Source: a virus. From it: a stretch of DNA of 64,000 nt. The stretch lies in IMG/VR virus record IMGVR_UViG_3300017739_000004, positions 1-64,000 of that record; one strand, given 5' to 3'. The translations under genes and the position numbers were made by a program. Numbering within the stretch: position 1 is the stretch's first letter; every line of letters starts with the position of its first letter. Shown piece by piece: positions 1-7,969 of the stretch. Under the pieces are notes generated by a model, which was not told where the DNA came from, did not search any database, and saw nothing but the letters and a program-made list of their open reading frames with translations.

Positions 1-1
1 A

Positions 2-547
2 GGATTTGATTACAGATCAAATTATTCAGATGCATTTGTCATAGGATGTAATGGTGCTTATAAAGAATCAATAGATGCATTAGTATGTACCGATGCTTAT
101 ATGCAACATCTGATTTATGAAACAGGATATTGTAAAGATCATTTATGCTTCTTTAGTGAATGGAATCCAATACCAGATTATGCAGTTGAAACAATAGCAG
201 CTTCTTTCAATAAACCAATTATACAAAATGAAAAAATTTATAGTACCAGTGCTCAGGTAGCAGGAAGTGATGATTATGTATATGTCACATGGGTACAAGA
301 AAATGACATGGTTCGTTCTATCAAAGAAAAGATAATGTCATCTGGTTCAAGAGCATTAGAATTAGCATGTAAGATGGACTTTGATGAAATTCTATTATTA
401 GGATTTGATGGAATGGGAGCACAAAATATTTACCAAAAAGATAAAGGGTATGAAAGATCAACACCTAGAGAAGAATGGGTGGAAGAACGTAGATTAATTA
501 TAGAGCAATATTCTCATATAAATATAATAGATTTACAAACTGGTTAA
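2..547 (+). CDS. Phage protein of unknown function, C-terminal part (5' end outside window)
   Basis: The frame is open from the first bases of the window, so only the last 181 residues are visible and the true start lies upstream. The sequence alternates hydrophobic strands and helices as in a Rossmann-like fold. A segment reading SGSRALELA followed about ten residues later by ILLLGFDGMG resembles the glycine/serine loop and following strand of MptE/DUF115-like proteins, which have been linked to glycan or pterin chemistry. That likeness is weak and made by eye. The gene ends one base before a tRNA gene. Confidence 0.5.
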   Translation, partial: GFDYRSNYSDAFVIGCNGAYKESIDALVCTDAYMQHLIYETGYCKDHLCFFSEWNPIPDYAVETIAASFNKPIIQNEKIYSTSAQVAGSDDYVYVTWVQENDMVRSIKEKIMSSGSRALELACKMDFDEILLLGFDGMGAQNIYQKDKGYERSTPREEWVEERRLIIEQYSHINIIDLQTG

Positions 548-548
548 T

Positions 549-624
549 GGGGCTGTAGCTCAGTTGGGAGAGCATCTGCTTTGCACGCAGGAGGTCGGAG
601 GTTCGACCCCTCTCAGCTCCACCA
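549..624 (+). tRNA. tRNA-Ala (anticodon TGC)
   Basis: A full 76-nt cloverleaf can be drawn. The 7-bp acceptor stem (GGGGCTG with CAGCTCC, one G-T pair) is followed by a D-arm with TAGCTCAGTTGG, an anticodon stem TCTGC/GCAGG around the loop TTTGCAC (anticodon TGC at 582-584), a variable loop, and a T-arm containing GGTTCGACCCC. A discriminator A and an encoded CCA close the 3' end. It reads GCA and other GCN alanine codons. It lies between two protein genes on the same strand and is probably cotranscribed with them. Confidence 0.97.
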
Positions 625-636
625 AATGGAGAAAAA

Positions 637-1053
637 ATGTATAGATATAAAGTAGTAGTCACTAGAATCGTAGATGGAGATACAGTAGATGTTGACATCG
701 ATCTAGGTTTCGGTATGACTTATAAAAAGCAAAGAGTTAGAATGATGGGTATAGATACTCCTGAATCTAGGACTCGTGATTTAGAAGAAAAGTTTTATGG
801 TAAAGCAAGTAAAGCTAATTTAGTTAGAATATTAGATGGTAAAGATATAGAATTAGTATCACATGATAAAGGTAAGTTCGGAAGAATACTCGGTGAGTTA
901 TTTATTGGGTCATCTAAGTTTAGTGTTAACCAACAACAAATAGACGAGAATCATGCGGTACCATATTTTGGACAATCTAAAGACGACACAGAACAAGGTC
1001 ATCTTTGGAATAGAGCAGCACTAAATGAAAAAGGTATTATTTACGAAGGCTAA
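637..1053 (+). CDS. Staphylococcal-nuclease-like (SNase) protein
   Basis: A 138-residue thermonuclease-fold protein. The family cleaves DNA or RNA phosphodiesters using calcium. The active-site set is present: VDGDT (D13, D15), R35, GIDTPE (D40, T41, E43) and a second arginine in KFGRILG (R83). It has no signal peptide, so it should act in the cytoplasm, unlike secreted SNases. A GGAG ribosome site precedes the ATG, only 12 bases after the tRNA. Its role could be host-nucleic-acid breakdown or DNA repair; nothing in the sequence decides this. Confidence 0.85.
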   Translation: MYRYKVVVTRIVDGDTVDVDIDLGFGMTYKKQRVRMMGIDTPESRTRDLEEKFYGKASKANLVRILDGKDIELVSHDKGKFGRILGELFIGSSKFSVNQQQIDENHAVPYFGQSKDDTEQGHLWNRAALNEKGIIYEG

Positions 1054-1061
1054 AAAAACAG

Positions 1062-1090
1062 TTTACATTTACTTAAAAATGTGTTATAAT
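1062..1090 (+). promoter_or_regulatory. Sigma70-type promoter, extended -10
   Basis: TTTACA (1062-1067), a 17-bp spacer and TATAAT (1085-1090) preceded by TGT. It drives the nucleotide-metabolism genes beginning at 1113 and is a member of a repeated promoter family in this genome. Confidence 0.85.
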
Positions 1091-1112
1091 ATAAACTTAT
1101 TATGGAGAGATT

Positions 1113-1445
1113 ATGAAAGAATCATTGAGAGTACTACAAGAATGCGCAGAGCTTCAAGCTAAAAAATCACAAGATTATCAAAGTGACGAATCTACTGTCA
1201 CTCAAGCTATGCACTATCGTAGAGGTGTAGATACAATACACGATATTATTTTAGGCAAAGTTGTTCGTGCAACTTCTTTACTAGAATCTGGCAATGAACC
1301 TAACTTTGAATCACTAGAAGATACTTACAAAGATTTAATTAATTATTCGTCTTTTGCTGTATCTTATATTCGTGGTAAGATGGAAGGTCAAGACCCTAAC
1401 AGAAATATGTTCAACAAAAAGGTAAAGAATGTATCAAGTGAATAA
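1113..1445 (+). CDS. Nmad1-like (DUF1599) nucleotide-modification-associated protein
   Basis: A 110-residue, mostly helical protein resembling the nucleotide modification associated domain 1 family, found in phages near base-modification genes. Recognisable features are the AxxKxxDYQS start of the fold, HYRRGVDTIHDIILGKVVRA in the middle, and DTYKDLINYSSF near the end. The biochemical activity is not established. It is the first gene after the promoter at 1062 and overlaps gp42, which supports a role in the modified-cytosine pathway. A GGAG site precedes the ATG. Confidence 0.65.
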   Translation: MKESLRVLQECAELQAKKSQDYQSDESTVTQAMHYRRGVDTIHDIILGKVVRATSLLESGNEPNFESLEDTYKDLINYSSFAVSYIRGKMEGQDPNRNMFNKKVKNVSSE

Positions 1446-2106
1446 TACTGCAGATATTGCAGAAGTATTTAAAAAACACCTAGCAGCAGAAAACTTTGTC
1501 ACAGATAAAACAGGTCAAAAGACTATAGAAATAATCGGTGCATCTTTTGTTGCTGATCAGCCAGCAATATTTGGTGAACCAAATGAAAGATATATTGAAC
1601 ATGAATTAATGTGGTATGATAGAAAGTCAACTAATGTTTATGATATATACGGTCATGAACAAGCACCAAAAGCTTGGTTATATTCTGCAAATAAACACGG
1701 TGAAATCAATTCTAATTATGGCCATCTAATTTATTCTGGTAAATACTTTAGACAATACGATAAAGTATTAAAAGAATTACTTACAAATCCAGACTCAAGA
1801 CGTGGCTCTATGATCTATCAAAGACCAAGTATATGGAAAGAATACAAAGAGAATGGCAAGAATGATTTTATTTGTACCAATGCTGTGACATATTATATTC
1901 GTGATAATATGCTTCATGCTACAGTTCAAATGCGAAGTAATGATGTAGTCTTTGGTTATAAGAATGATTATGCTTGGCAAAAAGTTGTTCAAGAAAGATT
2001 ATTAGAAGATTTATATTATAATGGTACACACATCGAATTAGGCCACATTTATTGGCAAGTTCAAAACTTACATGTATATGAGAGGCATTTTGATTTAGTA
2101 ATATGA
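1429..2106 (+). CDS. 42: dCMP hydroxymethylase (T4 gp42 homologue)
   Basis: This thymidylate-synthase-fold enzyme (225 residues) makes 5-hydroxymethyl-dCMP from dCMP using methylene-tetrahydrofolate, so that hydroxymethylcytosine can replace cytosine in phage DNA. The segments KTIEIIGASFVAD, GEINSNYG, NPDSRRG and MRSNDVVFG match T4 gp42 closely. The nucleophile is C149 in DFICTNAV. Asp180 (YKNDYAW) sits where thymidylate synthases have the dUMP-selecting Asn; Asp there favours dCMP. T4 has the equivalent pair at 148 and 179. The protein stops soon after the RHFDLV motif, shorter at the C-terminus than T4 gp42. It overlaps both neighbours. Confidence 0.93.
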   Translation: MYQVNNTADIAEVFKKHLAAENFVTDKTGQKTIEIIGASFVADQPAIFGEPNERYIEHELMWYDRKSTNVYDIYGHEQAPKAWLYSANKHGEINSNYGHLIYSGKYFRQYDKVLKELLTNPDSRRGSMIYQRPSIWKEYKENGKNDFICTNAVTYYIRDNMLHATVQMRSNDVVFGYKNDYAWQKVVQERLLEDLYYNGTHIELGHIYWQVQNLHVYERHFDLVI

Positions 2107-2264
2107 AGAAGATATGGACAACTTGGAAATACGCAGTAGGTAGTTTTTCAGATGAACAAACAGAAGAGTACGACAATATAGTTGCGATAGTGAGAACTTT
2201 CATTGTTGGAATTAATATTATATGTGCATTCTTTATTATGGCAAATATAGTACACAATTGGTAA
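2103..2264 (+). CDS. Small membrane protein, cyanophage-type
   Basis: A 53-residue protein starting at an ATG that overlaps the gp42 stop codon (ATGA). A basic, aromatic N-terminus (MKKIWTTWKYAVGSFSD) is followed by one hydrophobic segment at about residues 27-49. From memory, very similar short proteins occur in many T4-like cyanophages close to nucleotide-metabolism genes. The function is unknown. Confidence 0.75.
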   Translation: MKKIWTTWKYAVGSFSDEQTEEYDNIVAIVRTFIVGINIICAFFIMANIVHNW

Positions 2265-2265
2265 T

Positions 2266-2517
2266 ATGAAAAAAAGAGAAGAGGCTTTAGTAATTACCAT
2301 GGAAGAATGTGGTGAATTAATACAAGCTTGTAGTAAAGTAATCAGAACAAAAGAAGATACAAAATATGTAAGAAATCTGCAAGATGAAATTGGAGATGTG
2401 TTAACTATGATAGAGATATTAAAGATGAGTGGTTTTGTCACAGATAAACAAATAGAAGATCGTATGAAACATAAAAAAGAAAAGTTAATGAAATGGAGTT
2501 TATTGTTTAATGGATAA
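2266..2517 (+). CDS. MazG-like nucleotide pyrophosphohydrolase
   Basis: An 83-residue all-alpha NTP pyrophosphatase. The family removes pyrophosphate from (d)NTPs using a four-acid metal site. The expected EExxE (E13, E14, E17) and ExxD (E41, D44) are present. Sitting between gp42 and dCMP deaminase, it may act on dCTP to produce dCMP for both enzymes and keep plain cytosine out of phage DNA, the job of unrelated gp56 in T4. That substrate is inferred from context only. Confidence 0.75.
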   Translation: MKKREEALVITMEECGELIQACSKVIRTKEDTKYVRNLQDEIGDVLTMIEILKMSGFVTDKQIEDRMKHKKEKLMKWSLLFNG

Positions 2518-2944
2518 ATGGGATAAAAGATGGTTAGATATTGCAGGGCTAGTAAGTTCTTGGTCTAAAGACCCAAGTACTAAAATTGCTGCTATAGCTG
2601 TAAAAGATAAAAGATTAGTTGCCACAGGGTATAATGGTTTTCCACGAGATATTGAAGATACAGACGAAAGATGGAATAACCGTGAAGAAAAGTATAAGTA
2701 TGTAGTACATGCAGAAATGAATTGTATCTATAATGCGAATTATCATAACCAATCACTGAAAGGTGCGACAATGTATATTGTTGGTTTACCGGTTTGCCAT
2801 GAATGTGCAAAGGGTATTATTCAGGCAGGAGTTTCAAGAGTAGTTGCAACATTTGATGGTGTTCCAATGAAATGGTCAAAAAGTAATGAGATAACAGAAA
2901 AAATGTTTAAGGAAGCAGGAGTGACATATGACAAAGTTCGATAA
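2510..2944 (+). CDS. cd: dCMP deaminase
   Basis: Converts dCMP to dUMP, feeding thymidylate synthesis. The zinc-dependent deaminase signature is intact: HAE at 67-69 (zinc histidine and catalytic Glu) and PVCHEC (C96, C99). Length is 144 residues, close to the single-domain deoxycytidylate deaminases, and the N-terminal SKDPSTKIAA and GYNGFPR segments are typical. It overlaps the MazG-like gene by 8 bases and the next gene by 17, so the four pyrimidine genes form one operon. Confidence 0.92.
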   Translation: MDKWDKRWLDIAGLVSSWSKDPSTKIAAIAVKDKRLVATGYNGFPRDIEDTDERWNNREEKYKYVVHAEMNCIYNANYHNQSLKGATMYIVGLPVCHECAKGIIQAGVSRVVATFDGVPMKWSKSNEITEKMFKEAGVTYDKVR

Positions 2945-3221
2945 AAAAGAATTAGAAAATAGTAAAAGAATATTTAAATCAGCTACACCTAAATACGATG
3001 TTAGCTGGTATATAAAATGGGTTGCATCATGCTTTGTATTAGCAGCTATGTCAATGAGAGGAATAGAAGGCTTCCAAATTTATGATTTGATTTTATCTTT
3101 ATGTGGTATTGCTGGTTGGCTAATCGTATCAGTATTGTGGAGAGATAGAGCACTTATTGTGTTGAATGGAGTAGGCTTAATATTTTTATTAAGAAATTTA
3201 TTTGTATACTTGACAACATAG
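2928..3221 (+). CDS. Small integral membrane protein
   Basis: A 97-residue protein with a charged N-terminal 27 residues, then about three hydrophobic segments (roughly 28-45, 51-67, 74-94). It overlaps the dCMP deaminase gene, so it belongs to that operon, but no catalytic motif is visible. Marine T4-like phages often carry proteins of this shape; the function is unknown. Confidence 0.65.
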   Translation: MTKFDKKELENSKRIFKSATPKYDVSWYIKWVASCFVLAAMSMRGIEGFQIYDLILSLCGIAGWLIVSVLWRDRALIVLNGVGLIFLLRNLFVYLTT

Positions 3222-3238
3222 ATTTAATGTGTTATAAT
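3210..3238 (+). promoter_or_regulatory. Sigma70-type promoter giving a leaderless transcript
   Basis: TTGACA (3210-3215), 17-bp spacer, TATAAT (3233-3238) with TGT before it. The predicted start point (about 3245) lies next to the ATG at 3246, so there is no room for a ribosome site. The -35 lies inside the previous gene. Confidence 0.85.
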
Positions 3239-3245
3239 ATACGTT

Positions 3246-4616
3246 ATGATTGGTAAAAAAATTGCAATAGTTTTTGGCAAGGGTCTAGACGGCTGTGGTG
3301 TCGAAAAGTTTGGTTATGAATGGCAAAGATATGATCCAGAAAATATCGATGTCTTTGCATTAAAAGAAAGAGCCTTCAATCGTGGAGGTACTCACATATC
3401 TGATTATGTAGAATTCAAACCAGACGAGATGTCTACAATCGCAGAAAGATTAAACAATGATTATGATATTGTTATAATCAATTCATATCCGAGTCCGATG
3501 CACAATCAAAAAACCGTCACAAGTTTTTATCGTGATCTAATATTAAAAATAGAAAAACCAATTCTAGTAAGTATGATGCATGAGATTATACAATCTAACT
3601 ATGATCGTATTCCATTACAAGTTGCGATCTCAAATGCAGCAGATGTAGTATTTAATTTTTCTACACATACAAATTATGCAAAAGACATGGCAAGAATTCT
3701 TACTAATAAAAAATTAGGTGAGAGAATTGCTAGAATGAAATTACCATTGACACTAGATGATTTTCAGAAGTGGAGAATTACACACGATCAAAAGAAAAGA
3801 AGATGTATCTATGCAGGCCGTTGGTCATCTATGAAACAACCTAATGTGATAATAGAACTATGGGAAAGAGATAAAGACTTTCACTATGCATTACATGGTA
3901 TAGAAAAATCTATTGGTGCTAAGTTTGATGTTATTGACCCTTGTGATTATTTTAGAAAGTATACAGGTACATATAACTATGAATCAGAAAGATGCGAATG
4001 CTTTGGAGAGTTTGATTATAACCAAGGTATGACATTAATATCAGAATCTATGTTTGGTTATAGTGGATTTCATTTACCAAAGATGCCACATAATTATGGC
4101 GATAGATTTGAATATGCACAGATGGAAATAATTGCATGTGGTACAGTTCCGATATTTGATAAACATTATAGTGAACATAACAAAGCAATTGATGGTAGTT
4201 TATTTGCAGAACACGATATTGCAATATGGAATGACCGCAATAATTTAGACAAAACAATAGAAAAGATACATGAGGTTGCAGACGACCATACAACATACTA
4301 TCAATATAACGAAGATGGTTTAGAATTTTTACACCAAGAAGCTGAATCAAGTGTGGTTATACCTCACATGATAAGACATATCTGTATTATGGGTAAACAA
4401 GAAGATAAGTGGAATACACAGGACTTATTAAGAGAAGTTTATAAGACTGAAGAAGTATATGACGAGTTTAATTATTTACTAGATAATAAGATCACAGCTC
4501 TCGGTGTAAAAGAAATTGATAATGGTGATCTAAGTTATTTTGAAAAGAAGGCAAGATTAATACATAAGAACGTGAGTGAATTAAATACGCAATCATTGGA
4601 GGATTTTTTTGGATAG
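3246..4616 (+). CDS. agt: DNA glycosyltransferase, T4 alpha-glucosyltransferase (Agt) homologue
   Basis: A 456-residue GT-B-type glycosyltransferase. The N-terminal GLDGCGVEKF (14-23), the strand DYDIVIINSYP, and the C-terminal ACGTVPIFDK (about 297-306) followed by a helix ending in EFLHQEAESS correspond by eye to T4 Agt, which places glucose on hydroxymethylcytosine in DNA. With gp42 upstream, the likely acceptor is 5-hmC DNA. The donor sugar is uncertain, because the next genes look like a sugar-nucleotide pathway. The last ~70 residues extend beyond T4 Agt and are unassigned. Confidence 0.8.
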   Translation: MIGKKIAIVFGKGLDGCGVEKFGYEWQRYDPENIDVFALKERAFNRGGTHISDYVEFKPDEMSTIAERLNNDYDIVIINSYPSPMHNQKTVTSFYRDLILKIEKPILVSMMHEIIQSNYDRIPLQVAISNAADVVFNFSTHTNYAKDMARILTNKKLGERIARMKLPLTLDDFQKWRITHDQKKRRCIYAGRWSSMKQPNVIIELWERDKDFHYALHGIEKSIGAKFDVIDPCDYFRKYTGTYNYESERCECFGEFDYNQGMTLISESMFGYSGFHLPKMPHNYGDRFEYAQMEIIACGTVPIFDKHYSEHNKAIDGSLFAEHDIAIWNDRNNLDKTIEKIHEVADDHTTYYQYNEDGLEFLHQEAESSVVIPHMIRHICIMGKQEDKWNTQDLLREVYKTEEVYDEFNYLLDNKITALGVKEIDNGDLSYFEKKARLIHKNVSELNTQSLEDFFG

Positions 4617-4965
4617 TATAGTAATCGATATAGACGATACAATCTTATTTACAAATCATCAATACAAAGATGCTAAACGTAAATATGGTGAAGCAAAACC
4701 AAATGATATAGTAATCAAAGGTATAAGAAAGCTTCATGCAAAAGGTTATAAGATTATATTACATACAGCCAGACGAATGTTAACCTTTGATGGTGATATT
4801 GAAAAGATTATAGCTGATGTCGGAGACATAACTACATCATGGTTAGAAAGACATGAGGTGCCCTACGATGAACTCGTTTGGGGTAAACCATATAGTTCAA
4901 CCTATTATGTCGACGATAAAGCAATGAATTTACAAGAGTTTAAAGAATGGACAAATTCAATTTAA
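4609..4965 (+). CDS. HAD-superfamily phosphatase, capsule/LPS-biosynthesis type
   Basis: A 118-residue HAD hydrolase without a large cap. The nucleophile motif is VIDIDDT (D7, D9), motif II is LHTAR, and the late acidic motif is YVDDKAM. Its start is TTG, set by a GGAGG six bases upstream; no ATG fits. It overlaps the glycosyltransferase gene by 8 bases and the next gene by 19. Homologues of this shape occur in sugar-phosphate and LPS pathways, so it probably dephosphorylates an intermediate of the sugar nucleotide made by the next gene. Confidence 0.75.
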   Translation: MDSIVIDIDDTILFTNHQYKDAKRKYGEAKPNDIVIKGIRKLHAKGYKIILHTARRMLTFDGDIEKIIADVGDITTSWLERHEVPYDELVWGKPYSSTYYVDDKAMNLQEFKEWTNSI

Positions 4966-6434
4966 TAATACCAGCTGCAGGAGCAGCCACGAGACTAAGA
5001 CCTCTATCCTCGAGCACGTCGAAGGTAATGGTACGTGTGAATGGTAAACCTTGCCTTGACTATATCATAGAGGCAGTCAATGGATCCGTTGACGAAGTAG
5101 TTGTTGTGGATGGCCAATTCACTGATATTCGCGAATATTGTAAAGTGAAACATCCGAAGGTAAGGTTCGCCAACCAACCATCATTAGATGGTCCAAGAGA
5201 TGCAATTAAGATTGGAATGGAAGCTTTAGAAGATAGTGGAAAGCCAGTTGTTGTATGGCTTGGTGATGCAATTATCTTAGAAAAAGGTATGCCATTAGGT
5301 CATGACTTTTTATTAACTAAAAGAGTTGAAGATCAATCAGCATGGTGTATGTGGGATGGTCGAAACTATTATAATAAACCAAAACAACCAGTAGAAAATT
5401 CTAATGCTCTAGTTGGTTTATATTCTTTTAGTGATGGTGTTGCAGCTTTAAATGCTTTTAGTAATACAGATGGTTATGATATATCAGATGCTCTTATTGA
5501 ATATGTTATAGATAAAGATACAACGTTTGCAGAATATATCACAGAAAAATGGTACGATATTGGTGACCTTCCAACATATTATAAAACATGTGCAGCATTA
5601 TTAAACACAAAAGCTCGTGCATTTAATAATTTAAATTTTGATTCTGATTTAGGTACAATCAGAAAATTACCAGACTATCATGACAAACATTCATTAACAA
5701 CATTAAGAGAAGAAAAAGAATGGTATGAACATCTTACTCCAGAGCAATCTATGTTTACACCTAGAATATTACCACATCCTGTTGATTTAATTATGTCATA
5801 CGAAAGTGGCACTTTACTTAGTGATCTTATGTTATACGACAATATACCTAATAGTCATTGGGATTATATTATGGATAGAATCTTTAATATTAAATTAAAA
5901 TATTTTAACAATAGAGTAGAAGATAAAGACATTATAGACAGTTTTGATGAATTATCTAAAAAGATGTGGTGTGATAAAACAGAAGAAAGAGTATGTAATG
6001 AAATGTATGATAGCCATGTCGGTGCTAATCTAATAAAAAGAGCTGAATGGATTTATAAAAGAACATCGCCCATATCTGGAATGCATGGTGATTTACATTT
6101 TGCAAATATATTATATAATCAACAAACAGATCAATTTAAATTTTTAGACCCACGTGGTAATTATGGTGGTTGCATTGGAACAATAGGCGACGATATTTAT
6201 GACTGGGCCAAATTAGCACACGATTGTTATTGGGGTTATAACTCAATTGTTGCTGATGTACCACAAAATAAATATGTTAAAGATTTATTTACACGTAAAC
6301 TAGATGAATATAATTTAGATAAAGATTTAATATTGTATGGTGGATTAGTATTATTAGGTACTTGTATACCATTGCATTATGAAGATGCAGATAGACAAAA
6401 AAGAATGATGGAGATTATTAGAAATGAAATATAG
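4947..6434 (+). CDS. Bifunctional sugar/choline-type nucleotidyltransferase-kinase fusion
   Basis: 495 residues in two domains. Residues about 5-225 are a nucleotidyltransferase: PAAGAATRLRPLS (9-21), the lysine in STSKVM, WLGDAI, and KWYDIGD near its end. Residues about 280-495 are an aminoglycoside/choline-kinase-like fold with MHGDLHFANIL (near 377) and FLDPRG (near 400), the catalytic loop and metal motif. Such a fusion can phosphorylate a small alcohol or sugar and activate it to a CDP- or UDP-linked form. Next to an Agt-like transferase, it may make the donor for DNA glycosylation; a surface-glycan role cannot be excluded. Confidence 0.8.
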   Translation: MDKFNLIIPAAGAATRLRPLSSSTSKVMVRVNGKPCLDYIIEAVNGSVDEVVVVDGQFTDIREYCKVKHPKVRFANQPSLDGPRDAIKIGMEALEDSGKPVVVWLGDAIILEKGMPLGHDFLLTKRVEDQSAWCMWDGRNYYNKPKQPVENSNALVGLYSFSDGVAALNAFSNTDGYDISDALIEYVIDKDTTFAEYITEKWYDIGDLPTYYKTCAALLNTKARAFNNLNFDSDLGTIRKLPDYHDKHSLTTLREEKEWYEHLTPEQSMFTPRILPHPVDLIMSYESGTLLSDLMLYDNIPNSHWDYIMDRIFNIKLKYFNNRVEDKDIIDSFDELSKKMWCDKTEERVCNEMYDSHVGANLIKRAEWIYKRTSPISGMHGDLHFANILYNQQTDQFKFLDPRGNYGGCIGTIGDDIYDWAKLAHDCYWGYNSIVADVPQNKYVKDLFTRKLDEYNLDKDLILYGGLVLLGTCIPLHYEDADRQKRMMEIIRNEI

Positions 6435-7674
6435 TTCAATTATACCACTGATCGGTGGAGAGAGTATAGCGGTAATGAATAAGTTAAATGGACAAATGCC
6501 AGAGGAAGTTTTATCTTACACTGGCTTTGTAGATAACGATAGTCATTACATTAATTATTTAAGAGATAAAGGGTGGGAAGGTAAATACACTTTATTAGAT
6601 GAAAAGTCAAACCATAAACCAAAGAAAGTAGATATCGTAAATACAGTTTGTCCTTGTGCAGGTCTATCATCACTATCACAACATACAGTTCGTAATGAAG
6701 GCCACAATGACTGGATGTTTGAATCAGCACATTATGTTTTAGGTAAGATACAACCAAGAGTGTTTTGGGGTGAGAACGCACCAAGACTAGCAATGGAACC
6801 CGGTAAAGAGGTTGTAGCTAAATTAAGAGATATTGGTAAAGAGTATGGATATACGTTTAGCATCTATAAAACTAAATCTTTAGTACAAGGATATAGCCAA
6901 ATTAGAGATAGAACATTTTACTTCTTTTGGAAAGGAGATCAAACACCTTTACTAGATTATATACACAGACCACATGAACTAATTGAAGATACTATTTCAA
7001 ATGTTGTAAACAAAAAAGACGACCCTATGAGCGTTGTTCCTAATCAGAAAAAACCATCAGACGATCCAGTTTACAAATATTTTTTAAATAAAACTGGTAT
7101 GACTCATGCTGAGTTTGTTGCAGCATTACCTGGACCTAATATGAATTTATTTGATTATATGGATTATATTGGAGGAGAGACTAAATGTGTCGGACCAAAT
7201 ACAGGTAAAACATATGCTGGTTGGCTAGAGGTATTAGAACATTTAAAAGGTAATGATGATGAACATTCTGCTAGATGGGCAAAGAGTATAGAAAGAATGG
7301 TTGCTAAACAAAAAGCTGGTGGTAGCGTTATGAGAAAGAGTACCACATTTCCAAAGGGACATATCGGAGCATTTGTTGGCCACTATCCATCTATGTTAAC
7401 ACATCCAGTAGAAGATAGATATTTAACTTATAGAGAAATGTTATCTATAATGTATCTGCCAGAAGATTTTGAATTATTACATCCAAAGAAATTTCAAAAT
7501 CATATATGCCAAAATGTACCAGTCAAAACTGCTGAAGATATGATGGAACAAGTTATAAAGTTCTGTAATAATAGATTAGATTTAATTGATACTGATTATA
7601 TTTTACAAGATAATAAAAGAAAGTGCCATGAATATGCAGAAAACAGTTTACAATTGGACCAGTTTATGGTATAA
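6424..7674 (+). CDS. C5-cytosine DNA methyltransferase-like protein
   Basis: 416 residues with C5-methylase motifs: CPCAGLSS (C78 within the PC motif, near 76-83), the ENV-type motif as GENAPRL (near 116-122), [10 protein letters not shown] (near 158-167), and a C-terminal segment with [13 protein letters not shown] and NHICQNVP, typical of motifs IX-X. Motif I at the N-terminus is degenerate (PLIGGESI), so S-adenosylmethionine binding needs checking. It overlaps the upstream fusion gene by 11 bases. Since the phage seems to carry hmC, its cytosine target, timing or a modified chemistry is open. Confidence 0.75.
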   Translation: MKYSSIIPLIGGESIAVMNKLNGQMPEEVLSYTGFVDNDSHYINYLRDKGWEGKYTLLDEKSNHKPKKVDIVNTVCPCAGLSSLSQHTVRNEGHNDWMFESAHYVLGKIQPRVFWGENAPRLAMEPGKEVVAKLRDIGKEYGYTFSIYKTKSLVQGYSQIRDRTFYFFWKGDQTPLLDYIHRPHELIEDTISNVVNKKDDPMSVVPNQKKPSDDPVYKYFLNKTGMTHAEFVAALPGPNMNLFDYMDYIGGETKCVGPNTGKTYAGWLEVLEHLKGNDDEHSARWAKSIERMVAKQKAGGSVMRKSTTFPKGHIGAFVGHYPSMLTHPVEDRYLTYREMLSIMYLPEDFELLHPKKFQNHICQNVPVKTAEDMMEQVIKFCNNRLDLIDTDYILQDNKRKCHEYAENSLQLDQFMV

Positions 7675-7675
7675 T
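7647..7675 (+). promoter_or_regulatory. Sigma70-type promoter before bS21/uvsX
   Basis: TTTACA (7647-7652), 17-bp spacer, TATAAT (7670-7675) preceded by TGG. It lies over the last codons of the methyltransferase gene and drives bS21, uvsX and the helicase genes. Confidence 0.8.
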
Positions 7676-7708
7676 AGTAGACATAATATAAATATAATAG
7701 GAGTGATT

Positions 7709-7969
7709 ATGCCAAGTGTTGATTTAAGACCAAGAAAAAGACATCCAAAAGATAAACGTCCAGCAAGACCAATGCCTTTTGATGTCGGATTAAGAAAATT
7801 TAGAAAATCCTGTGAGAAAGCAGGTATTGTTCAAGAGGTACGTAAAAGAGAATTTTACGAGAAGCCTACAGCAAAAAGAAAACGAAAAAAAGCCGAAGCA
7901 AGAGCTAGACATCTTAAAGCTTTAAGAATGGAACAAGCTTCAGGTTTTGCAATGAGGAGAAGTAGATAA
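7709..7969 (+). CDS. rpsU: Ribosomal protein bS21 homologue
   Basis: 86 residues. [35 protein letters not shown] and the basic helix after them match bacterial S21 almost position by position. The N-terminal ~20 residues ([19 protein letters not shown]) are a basic extension not found in the E. coli protein. bS21 sits near the anti-Shine-Dalgarno in the small subunit and helps initiation. A phage copy could replace host S21 and favour phage mRNAs. The start chosen is the ATG 8 bases after AGGAG; longer reading upstream would cross the promoter. It is joined to uvsX by TAATG. Confidence 0.92.
   Translation: MPSVDLRPRKRHPKDKRPARPMPFDVGLRKFRKSCEKAGIVQEVRKREFYEKPTAKRKRKKAEARARHLKALRMEQASGFAMRRSR

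Noticed and set aside
498-698. Minus-strand reading frame across the tRNA gene
   Set aside because: It is antisense to a clear tRNA-Ala and the flanking genes, with no ribosome site; a typical tRNA-derived spurious protein.
1795-2441. Minus-strand frames opposite gp42 and MazG-like genes
   Set aside because: They are the antisense of well-recognised plus-strand genes and are low-complexity hydrophobic sequence.
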